From the NCBI GenBank assembly GCA_964631605.1, contig CAZVYG010000001.1, positions 84,007 through 148,006 on the forward strand: 64,000 bases of DNA, written 5' to 3'. Source of the DNA: JARKQH01 sp964631605 (GTDB lineage Bacteria; Verrucomicrobiota; Verrucomicrobiia; Limisphaerales; UBA8199). Position numbers and translations under genes: made by a program. The notes below the pieces were generated by a model. That model was not told the origin of the DNA and searched no databases. It saw nothing but the letters and a program-made list of their open reading frames with translations. This document shows positions 34,473-42,654 of the stretch, piece after piece (position 1 is the stretch's first letter; each line of letters starts with the position of its first letter).

Positions 34473-36742
34473 TCAGCGGCCCTCGCTGGCTGGAGCGCTG
34501 CCCATGACCTGGACCGGAGTGGCCAGCATTTCGCTCATATCGTACGGCAATTGCCAAACGCGGGTGCCATCCGAGTTGCAGAAGAAAAGCCGGGAGGGAG
34601 TGACCTGCGTTGGGTCGCCATCGGCCCAAAAGGCAAAGAATGGATCCCTGGCATTCAATGGGCGCCTGGCGTAGGAGTGATTATAGATACTGTTGGTTGT
34701 AATCTGGCGGACCATCGTCCAAGTCAGGCCCCGGTCCACGCTGGACCAGAGGGCCATCTCGCCGCCCGTCTGCCAGACCTGCGGTCCATTCTGGGTCGGG
34801 CCAATCACCAGCCAGCGTTCCGGCTCGATGTAGAGACTGCCCATGTCGTAGTTGTGATCGGACTGGCAGACGGCGGACATGATCCATTGGGCGCCGTTCC
34901 AGCGGGCGATGGTCCAGGTGCGGGGGTCGCCCGCAGGACCGGGCTGGTAATTGTGACTGACGATATAAAGGAGCACCGGGTTGCCGTTGGTATCGAAGTT
35001 CAGATCGCAGGTGTACATCAACTGTCCCAGGGAAGCGTAATCCTTGACCAACGCGGGGTTGTTGGTGGTGGTCAACGGCAGGTCCAGCGGCACGCCCGCA
35101 GCCGTCGTCCACGTGACGCCATGGTTGGTCGTTTGGACGTAGTAAAGGTCAGTGCGTTTGTCCACGTTCCCGCCCGGATGGCGGTTGAAGAAAGAGGCGA
35201 CCATGCCGTCAGGGCGGACGTTGCTGACCTGGTAATGGCCGCCGATGCCGGCGAGTTTCTGATGGGCGCTCCAAAAGATGCCGTTGGTGCTGGTTTCCCA
35301 ATACAGCTCGCGGCCGTTCGTATATTTGGTAAAGAGGTTGAAAAAGCCAAATCCAGGAATGTAGCGGGGCTGGGGGTAAGTCATTTCATCCTGCCGGATG
35401 AATTCAAACTCGGCGACGCTGTAGGGCTGTTTGCTGCGGAATTTCCATCCAGGCCGGGTCTGGGCCCGCCCGCTCACAAAGACCCACAGGTAACCCTGGT
35501 CGTCCAGCGCCAGCGCCGCGTTGTCGTGGGGGTCATTGACCCCTTGCTTGTTCAGAACCAGCGTGGGCCGGGGCACCTGGCCGGTGGCGTGGTCGTAATA
35601 GGACGCCATGATCAGCAGGTGACGCTGGTCCTTGATGGTTCCGCCATACACGAAGAAGGTTTTGTTGACCGCGGCGGCGTAGATCGCGATCGGAATGTGG
35701 TTGGCGGTATAGGTGCCAAGCCCGCCGGAGTATTTGTCCCCATACTCGGAGAACTGTCCCAGGGTAAACCAAATGCCGCGGTAGCCGTCGCTCCAGCCCG
35801 CCGGCGGCAGCTTTGCAGCGCGGAAAAACTGTTGCGCGTTGGTTGCCGGCAGGTTTGTGAACCACAGATCTCCGCCCCGGCCGGTGACAATTCCCGTCGG
35901 CCGCCAATTCGCCGGCGCGAGGCTGGCCGCCTGCTCGACCAAATATTCGCGGTTGGTTTCCGCCGGGAACTTGAAGCGAAAACGGTTGTCGCTAAACGCC
36001 GCGCCTTTCAGCTCGAACGGCGCAGGCACCACCACTTCGCCGGTGATCACCAGGTTGTCCACTTCCCCATAACTGCCGGCCGTGCCTCGAATGCCGCCGA
36101 AGCGGACGCGGCTGAAAGGGGTGCCCTGCGGATACGTGTTGCGCCAGGGCAGGTTGGTGGCGATCACCGAGCCGTNNNNNNNNNNTTCAGATACCAACTG
36201 CCAAAGGCGGGACCACTCAGGTGATTGACCATCTCGATCCGGTGCCAGTTCGTGTCGAGGTCCCGGACCCCGACCCAGCTCGAGCCGTTGTAGTAGCAAA
36301 GCTTGTTGGAAACCGTTCCCCAGCCCAGCAGGCTGACCTCGCCGCCGGTGGTGGGCAGGAGGAACACGTCCAGGGTGCGGGACCCGGCGGTCGAAGCCCG
36401 GGCGTCAAAAGCAACGGTCAACTCCCCCGACGACACTTCCGGAAAGCGCAAGTAGTCCATATTATCCACACCCGTTTGCGGGCGGCGCAGCACCTTGCCG
36501 TGCGGGTCCGCAGCGCCCCAGGAGACGATCTGGGCCGGGGTGGAGCTCGCCGGCTGCCAGGTGACCGAGCCATCCGTCACGGCCTGGAGATTGCCCACGG
36601 GGTAGATTTCGTCATCCTCAAACCCGCCGACGTCACCCAGGACAATCAGTTGGTTGGTCTGGGCAAAGGCCGGGAGGCACGACAGCGCGAGGATCGCGGC
36701 GCCACCAGCGACAGAGGAAAGGCTGACAACATTGATATTCAT
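34473..36742 (-). CDS. Secreted BNR_4 propeller protein with LamG-like N-terminal module (interrupted by assembly gap)
   Basis: One gene that looks like two because of 10 N at 36176-36185. From ATG 36742: signal peptide (MNINVVSLSSVAGGAAILAL, ends near AFA-QT), a module-B LamG-like domain ('DDEIYPVGNLQAVTDGSVTW' to 'GEVDNLVITG'), an FYR-type domain ('ETNREYLVEQAASLAPANW' to 'QQFFRA'), then the BNR_4 propeller: 'GYRGIWFTLGQFSEYGDKYSG', 'KTFFVYGGTIKD', 'HDNAALALDDQGYLWVFVSG', 'IYNHSYARRPLNA', 'PSRLFFCN'. The two sides of the gap are in different frames only because the N count is not the true length. BNR_4 proteins include ulvan- and rhamnoglucuronan-type polysaccharide lyases, so a carbohydrate role is likely. 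Confidence 0.85.
36176..36185. other. Assembly gap of 10 N inside a BNR_4 gene
   Basis: Ten consecutive N. The flanking sequence reads in two different frames of one protein. Aligning the gap to the paralogous module in the gene at 38897-41728 ('GTFDLKVDNALVGQGLVWRN' against 'GSWYL..' and '..GSVIATNLPWRN') leaves room for about 5 missing bases rather than 10. Confidence 0.95.
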
Positions 36743-36889
36743 AGTGACATGGGTAATCGGAGCGGTGCTTTCGGCGAACAGGCCCTGCCTGGAACGCGGG
36801 CTCGTGTTCGGCAACGGCCCTTTCGGCGAAAGGGCCCTGCCCAGTGGGGCGGCGCTTGTTCGGGGGTTTTCACGGCATGGGATTTCCGG

Positions 36890-38878
36890 CTAATTCACCA
36901 CGGTCGGCGTGGCGAAATCGCCGGTCATGGTTGTCGGCAGCCGCCAGACGTGGTCGCCGCGCTGGTTGGTGAAGTAGAGTCGGGATTCCGAAGGCTCCCG
37001 TCCGTGGCCGTCGGCCCATAGCGCGTAAAAATCCGGGTGCGCGTTGAGGGGGCGGCGGGCGTAGGTGTGGTTGTAAGGGCTGTTGCGTGTGAGTTGTTTG
37101 ACCCGCGTCCAGGACCGGCCCTCGTCGGTGCTGGTCCATAATACCATTTCGCCGCCGGGATTGTAGGGCTGCGGCCCCAGCTCGGTGGGGGCGATGACGC
37201 GCCAGGTGCCGTCCGGCTCGAGATAAAGCGAGCCGTGGTCGTAATTGTTGCCCGAAGTGGTGAACGGACGGCGCACCCACTCCTTGCCGGTCCAGCGGAG
37301 GGTTTGCCACTGGCGCGGTCCGTTGGCCGGGCCGGGCTCGAAACCTTTGCTGGTAAGGAACAGAATCACCGGCCGGCCATTGCGATCGAAATTCACATCC
37401 TTCAAATAGACCAATTGCCCCTCCGCGCGGGAATCATACACCAGGGCGGGATTATTGGTCTGCGTGATGGGCAGCTTCAGAGGGTCCCCGCGGACGTTCT
37501 TCCAAGTGCGGCCGAAATCGTCGGTCTCCACGTAATAGATATTGGCGCGGGTGTTCAGACCGCCGGGCGAAGGATGAAAATCAAAAGCCGAGGCGACGCG
37601 CGGACCCACCCGCCAACTGATCTGGTAATCTCCCATTTCGATGCCGGCCAGCATTTCCGGCTCGCTCCAGCCCCTGCCGTCGGGACTGGTCATGAAAAAG
37701 AGGCACCGCGCGGCGGGGATACCCCGCGCCCTGCCGCCGCCGTAGCGGGTGTGAAGAAACAGGAATCCCTGGCCCGGGACATGCCACGGCTGCGTGTAGG
37801 AGAAATTGGTCACCAAAACCCGCTCGAACTCCTCGATGCTCCAGGGTTTGGTGCTGCGATGGATGTAGGAAGGACGGCCCGTGCCGTGCGAAGAGGAGAA
37901 GACCCACAGGTAACCGCGCTCGTCCACTTGCAGCGTCGGGTTGTCGTGCGCGTCGCTGGTGCGCTTGTTCAGCAGGAGGCGCGGACGCGGCACCTGGCCG
38001 GTCTGGTGGTCGTAGTAAGAAACCATGTGCAGCAATTCCTGCGGGTCGGCCGGCTGCCGCGCCGTGGTGCCGCCGTAAACGAAAAAGGTCTTCCCGACCT
38101 CCTTGCAGTAAACGGCAATGGGCGCGTGCTGCTGCGGATAGGTGGCGAAACCGCCGCTGTATTTGTATCCGTACTCGTCCTTCGTGGGCTGGTTGTAATA
38201 CCAGATGCCGCGGTAACCGTCCTCAGCCCGCAATTTGCCCCCCGTCACGGCCACCTCCGCCGGCCGTTCGGGGCCGGGGGCCGCTGTCAAAGCGGCGGCG
38301 GAGCCAAACAGCAGCGGCGGCGGCTCCTGCGGCAGTTCGGCAATCGTGTCGGCGACCAGGTAGCGGTTGATGACCACGACGCCGCCGGGTTGCGTCACTT
38401 CCAGGCTCACCTGATTCGAGCCCGGCGCCAGCGGCACATAAAAGACCCGGTTCGGAGCGTGGGTGCGGTCAGCGCGAGGCCATGCCTGGCGTCCAACAAC
38501 CACCCCGTTGGTCTTAACCACCAAATCGCCGCCACCCGACGAAACCGCGCTCAGTCCCAACCCGAGAACTTTGGCATCGGAAAAATCGGTCCGGATCACC
38601 AGCGGTTGGTGGAGCTCTCGCTCCGCTCCGCCGTATAACCGGCTGCTCAGCTTCTTTGCCGCCGCTTGCGCCGCCTCCAACGGCTGGCCCCGCAAATCCA
38701 GCACCCACGTTTCCGGCTTTTTGCCCCGTGCCGTCACGCCAGGCTCGAGGCTCCACAAGGCGGCAGGCGCCAGTGGCGAAAGGATTGTAATCCCAATCAG
38801 CGTTAATCCACCGAGCGTTCGGGCGACAACCCGCCCACACGAGGCGCACACAAACAGCCGGAAATGCGAATTGGCCAC
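36890..38878 (-). CDS. Secreted BNR_4 propeller protein
   Basis: 662 residues from a GTG at 38878 (no better ATG near). A hydrophobic segment (about 20-42) acts as signal peptide. A beta-rich N-terminal domain (about 45-185: 'ETWVLDLRGQPL', 'PLAPGSNQVSLEVTQPGGVV') precedes the propeller, which shares landmarks with the neighbouring gene: 'GYRGIWYYNQPTKDEYGYKYSG', 'KTFFVYGGTTAR', 'HDNPTLQVDERGYLWVFSS', 'PYNHTYARRPLNA', 'SRLYFTNQRGDHVW'. The family is linked to polysaccharide lyase or sialidase-like folds. It lies between two related secreted protein genes on the same strand (147 nt and 18 nt gaps), probably an operon with the 943-residue protein upstream. Confidence 0.87.
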   Translation of the reverse strand: MANSHFRLFVCASCGRVVARTLGGLTLIGITILSPLAPAALWSLEPGVTARGKKPETWVLDLRGQPLEAAQAAAKKLSSRLYGGAERELHQPLVIRTDFSDAKVLGLGLSAVSSGGGDLVVKTNGVVVGRQAWPRADRTHAPNRVFYVPLAPGSNQVSLEVTQPGGVVVINRYLVADTIAELPQEPPPLLFGSAAALTAAPGPERPAEVAVTGGKLRAEDGYRGIWYYNQPTKDEYGYKYSGGFATYPQQHAPIAVYCKEVGKTFFVYGGTTARQPADPQELLHMVSYYDHQTGQVPRPRLLLNKRTSDAHDNPTLQVDERGYLWVFSSSHGTGRPSYIHRSTKPWSIEEFERVLVTNFSYTQPWHVPGQGFLFLHTRYGGGRARGIPAARCLFFMTSPDGRGWSEPEMLAGIEMGDYQISWRVGPRVASAFDFHPSPGGLNTRANIYYVETDDFGRTWKNVRGDPLKLPITQTNNPALVYDSRAEGQLVYLKDVNFDRNGRPVILFLTSKGFEPGPANGPRQWQTLRWTGKEWVRRPFTTSGNNYDHGSLYLEPDGTWRVIAPTELGPQPYNPGGEMVLWTSTDEGRSWTRVKQLTRNSPYNHTYARRPLNAHPDFYALWADGHGREPSESRLYFTNQRGDHVWRLPTTMTGDFATPTVVN

Positions 38879-38896
38879 GACTTGAAATACCCCAGG

Positions 38897-41728
38897 TTAC
38901 TGCACTTCGGATTTCACCCGGTAAAACAAGCCGGCCGCAGGCGGATTGGTGTGGATGACCGTCTTGAGGCTGCCATTGCCCGCCACGGTTTCCAGGGTGG
39001 TCCAGTTGGTAGAGCCCAGCGCCGCGGTGTGCTGGACCACGTAGTTAAGGCCCTGCACTGTCTGGAACGAGAACGAGAAGGTCGAGCCGGTGTGAACCGG
39101 ATTGAGCAACGCAACCGGCAGGGCAACGACCGGTTCGGGCGCGGCCGTAATGACGAGGTTGTCCACCTCGCCGTACTGCACCATCCCGCCGCGAATGGCG
39201 CCAATACGCAGCGTTCCCACCGGGCTGACCACGTTGCGCCAAACCAAACCCTGACCCACCAGGGCGTTGTCCACTTTCAGATCAAAAGTCCCCACCAGCG
39301 GCCCGCTGACATAACAGATCATTTGGACATGATGCCAGTCGGCATCCAGTGCCGTCACCGGCACCCAGGCGGTGCGGTTGTAGTAGTTCAAGGCGTTCGT
39401 GCCCCACATGATGAACGGCCCCTGCGTTCCGCCACCGGTGCTCGCCGAGTTCAGCGACAGGTCCAACGTCCGCACGTCCATCGAAGACACCCGCGCGTCC
39501 AGATCAAGGGTCACGGTGCCCGCGGAAACCGGCGAGAAGTGCAACAAATCGGTGTAATCCGTGCCCATTTGCATGCGCCGCAGCACCTTGCCATGCACCC
39601 CATCGCCCAGGTCCACAATCTCGGCCGGCTCCACGGCTGGCGCCCAATAGTAATCGGCGTTGGTTACGGCGGTGAGATAACCGACCGGATACAACAAATC
39701 ATCCGTGAAGCCGCCGGAGTCAAAGATCGTGATCGGGTCCACGGTCGCGTAAAGAAGCAGCGTCGCCCGTGTCGGCCCCGCTCCGTTGCTGGCCGTGATT
39801 TCCACCGTGTGGCGGCCCGCGCCCAAGGGACCGTAGGAAACCTGCAAGTCGGTGGGCGACCCCGTGACGGTCAGACCGCTGGACACATTCGAGCCGTTGA
39901 CCAGCACCGAAATGTCCGAAGCGGAGATGGGCAGCACGGACATCACCTCGAACTGCAGGCTCCGGGTGGGGGGCACCACCGCGTACGAAGCGGGACTGAT
40001 GTTGGTAATGGTTGGGGTCGGGAACGCATTAGGGTCTTCCGGCGCGGCCGTAATCACCAGGTTGTCAATGCGGCCGTACTCAGGCACGGGGCCCGAGCTG
40101 TGGGCCTGGTAGCCGACCCGACTGAGAGGTGTGCCCGGAACGGCATTCCGCCACAAGACTTTTTCAGCCACCGGCGTGTTGTTAATCAGAATATCAAACC
40201 GTCCCGCCGCTGCGCCGCTTAAATAGTTGATGATTTTGCAATGGTGCCAGGTGTCCGGCAGATCGGCCACCGGGACCCAGGCCGCGCTCGCGGTGCTGTA
40301 ATAAGCCAGCTTTCCACCAACGGCGCCCCAGGCCACGTGACTCGCCCAGTCACCGGTGGCGGGCATCAGCGCCAGATCGAAAGTCCGGGCGGCGGTGGTG
40401 GACACCCACGCATCAAACTCGATGGTGATCACCCCGGAGGAGACCGGCCAGAATTGGAGATAATCGGTCCGCGAGGTGCCGGTGTTCATCCGCTCGAGGG
40501 CTTTGCCGTGCTCGCCGTCGCCGACGTCCACGACGGTCGAAGGTTCGGTCGCGGGCACCCAGGTGGCCGTGCCGTGCGTCACGGGCTGCAGCGGCCCCAA
40601 GGGGTACAACTCGTCGCTGGCAAACCCTTCCGAATCATACAAGGTAAACGGCGTGGTCGCGGTGTAGAATCTCCGCGTCAGACTCGCCGTGCCCGACGCG
40701 TTGGTGGCAGTCAGTACCATGTCATAAACGGTGTTGGCGACCAGGCCCGAATAGGTGACGCTCCGGTTCGTCTCCGGCCCGCTCACACTCAGTTGGGCGC
40801 TCACATCCGTCCCGTTCAGCGTCAGGCCGATATTCTCCGCGGCAATCGGGTCCAGCGCCACGACATTGAACTGGATTCCCTCCGCTGGAGGGTGAATCGC
40901 GTAGGGGCTCGGGCTGACATTCGCGAAGGCAGGACCACCCCAGGGGGCCAGCGAGACCGAGTCAAGATCAAATGGCCGGGGCTCGGTCGTCGTGCTGGCC
41001 TGGCAGCCAAAATGCAGGTAGGTGTGACTGTCGCCCGGCGACGACAGGTTGCGGAAACGGTGGGGCGTGCTGCTCTGGAAGGACACGCTGGTGGTTTCAT
41101 CCAGGACCTTGACCGTGTAGGTGAGTTGGTCGGGCTTGACCACGACTTCGAAGGCATAGACATGGTTCGGAACCAGGGGTACCAGGGTGTCCACATGGTT
41201 CCCAAGCGTGAAGTTCCCCGTCCCGTCCACGTTGTCAAACACCCAGAAGGTCTTGCCGGCTACGGCCCCGCTGCTGTGGGCCGCCCCCGCCGCCATGAGG
41301 GACCAACTGATGCTCGCGTCGGTGCTACCACCCAGGCGAGGGGCGTTTCGCGCAAAAAAGTGAATGCGATCATTGAAGGTTGTGAAGGCCGCGTCGAAAT
41401 CGGCTTCGGTCAGGCGAAACTTCCAGCGAATGCGGTGCGGCGCGCCGACGCTGACGCCGCCGCCCGATTCATACTGGCGCATCAGGTTTCGATAACTGCC
41501 CCCGGTGGCGTCGTAGTGAAGGTAAGGCGAGCCGTTGTCCAGGGGGCCGGAGGTCAAAATGGCGGGCGTGCCAATCGTTTGTTGCCAGCCGCCAACCCAG
41601 CCGCCGCCGGCGCCGCCGGGATAGACCTGGTCGTCGAAGTTCGACTCGATGGCGCCCTGAGCCTGGTTCGAAGCCGCCAGCAACGCGGCCGAGGCAATGA
41701 GGGCTGGAAGAATGGTGTATTGTTTCAT
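38897..41728 (-). CDS. Secreted modular protein with two LamG-like modules and FYR-type C-terminus
   Basis: 943 residues with a signal peptide (MKQYTILPALIASAALLAAS, cleaved near QAQG-AI). An N-terminal jelly-roll-like domain (about 27-265, 'HRIRWKFRLTEADFDAAF', 'FWVFDNVDGTGNF') is followed by Ig-like spacer, module B, Ig-like spacer ('NISPASYAVVPPTRSLQFEV'), module B again, and a C-terminal FYR-type domain ('NYVVQHTAALGSTNWTTLE' to 'LFYRVKSEVQ'). The two B modules repeat 'DELYPLGPLQPVTHG/DDLLYPVGYLTAVTN' and 'DNLVITAAPE'. No enzyme motif is seen; it likely binds glycans or cell-surface material. It is upstream of two BNR_4 genes on the same strand. Confidence 0.82.
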   Translation of the reverse strand: MKQYTILPALIASAALLAASNQAQGAIESNFDDQVYPGGAGGGWVGGWQQTIGTPAILTSGPLDNGSPYLHYDATGGSYRNLMRQYESGGGVSVGAPHRIRWKFRLTEADFDAAFTTFNDRIHFFARNAPRLGGSTDASISWSLMAAGAAHSSGAVAGKTFWVFDNVDGTGNFTLGNHVDTLVPLVPNHVYAFEVVVKPDQLTYTVKVLDETTSVSFQSSTPHRFRNLSSPGDSHTYLHFGCQASTTTEPRPFDLDSVSLAPWGGPAFANVSPSPYAIHPPAEGIQFNVVALDPIAAENIGLTLNGTDVSAQLSVSGPETNRSVTYSGLVANTVYDMVLTATNASGTASLTRRFYTATTPFTLYDSEGFASDELYPLGPLQPVTHGTATWVPATEPSTVVDVGDGEHGKALERMNTGTSRTDYLQFWPVSSGVITIEFDAWVSTTAARTFDLALMPATGDWASHVAWGAVGGKLAYYSTASAAWVPVADLPDTWHHCKIINYLSGAAAGRFDILINNTPVAEKVLWRNAVPGTPLSRVGYQAHSSGPVPEYGRIDNLVITAAPEDPNAFPTPTITNISPASYAVVPPTRSLQFEVMSVLPISASDISVLVNGSNVSSGLTVTGSPTDLQVSYGPLGAGRHTVEITASNGAGPTRATLLLYATVDPITIFDSGGFTDDLLYPVGYLTAVTNADYYWAPAVEPAEIVDLGDGVHGKVLRRMQMGTDYTDLLHFSPVSAGTVTLDLDARVSSMDVRTLDLSLNSASTGGGTQGPFIMWGTNALNYYNRTAWVPVTALDADWHHVQMICYVSGPLVGTFDLKVDNALVGQGLVWRNVVSPVGTLRIGAIRGGMVQYGEVDNLVITAAPEPVVALPVALLNPVHTGSTFSFSFQTVQGLNYVVQHTAALGSTNWTTLETVAGNGSLKTVIHTNPPAAGLFYRVKSEVQ

Positions 41729-41789
41729 GGGAGTTGGATTTGGAGTTGGTTTGTTATGGTGCAGGGTTCCGGGAGTTTTCCTTTGGCGC

Positions 41790-42560
41790 TTAGGGAAGCT
41801 GGTCCAGTTCTTGAAAATACTGCATCTGACGGACGGGGCTGGGCGCTGTGGCGCTGATCTTCGACGTCAGCGGCCCCGGCCGGGCCCAACGAACCGAGGT
41901 GTCGCCGAACAGGCGATTATAACCCCGTCCATCGTGGACGGGGTAAATGAAGGCGTTTTCGATGCCACCCCCTTGGTAGCCCACCACGCCCACGAAATCG
42001 CTGTAGATTACTTTCTTGACGTAATCCTGGATTTTCCATTCCGCCGTCGAACCCATCGGCACACCGTCCTCGTCCACCAGCCGGGCCGGGTAAGAACACC
42101 GCACCGACGCGTTGGTCCAGAAGTTGTCGGGGGCGTCGTAGGCCAGCACTTCCTGAAACCGGGCCTTGCGCGAGAGACAATAAAACGTGTGGGGGGCGGT
42201 GAGGTATTGGTTGGTGTAGAGCAGCCCCAGGTTCCGGTAGAGCGCGCTGTAACGCACCCAGTAAGTCGTGAACGGCGACGCCGTGCGAAACGCCGTCGGC
42301 AGGCGCTCCTTGTTGTCGCCGGCGTACATGCTCAACGCCAGGCCGACTTGGTGGAGATTATTCAGGCAACTGGTGCGGCGGGCGTTCTCCTTGGCGCGGC
42401 TCAGGGCGGGCAGCAACATCGCGGCCAGGATCGCGATGATGGCAATGACCACCAGCAGCTCGATCAAGGTGAAGGCGCGGTGTGGAAGACGCCCAACCGC
42501 CTTCGCCCTCCGGCGCAAGGTTGAACCCTCGCTTGAAGCTGGAGACCGGGGTCGAGTCAT
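41790..42560 (-). CDS. Pseudopilin-like protein (5)
   Basis: 256 residues from ATG 42560 (an in-frame start further upstream gives an implausible leader). A long basic leader (about 28 residues) ends at HRAFTLIELLVVIAIIAIL, followed by 'LLPALSRAKENARRTSCLNN'. The C-terminal domain has 'YPVHDGRGYNRLFGDTSVRW', a degenerate form of the His-Asp-Gly motif in which the second Gly-Asp appears as G-D-T. The start lies in an AT-rich patch (42558-42595). It is divergent from the sensor kinase gene, 94 bases away. Confidence 0.86.
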   Translation of the reverse strand: MTRPRSPASSEGSTLRRRAKAVGRLPHRAFTLIELLVVIAIIAILAAMLLPALSRAKENARRTSCLNNLHQVGLALSMYAGDNKERLPTAFRTASPFTTYWVRYSALYRNLGLLYTNQYLTAPHTFYCLSRKARFQEVLAYDAPDNFWTNASVRCSYPARLVDEDGVPMGSTAEWKIQDYVKKVIYSDFVGVVGYQGGGIENAFIYPVHDGRGYNRLFGDTSVRWARPGPLTSKISATAPSPVRQMQYFQELDQLP

Positions 42561-42654
42561 AATTCTGACGCAATAATATAATTTAGTCGTGGCCGACGGT
42601 CTATGGCCCTTTCGAGCTAGTGCGCCGGCCGGCCATTGGTTATACCATGGCCCC

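Noticed and set aside
36164..36814. Separate 216-residue gene upstream of a 608-residue BNR_4 gene
   Set aside because: Both fall on the 10-N gap and together form one paralog-supported domain order, so they are one gene with a wrong gap length.
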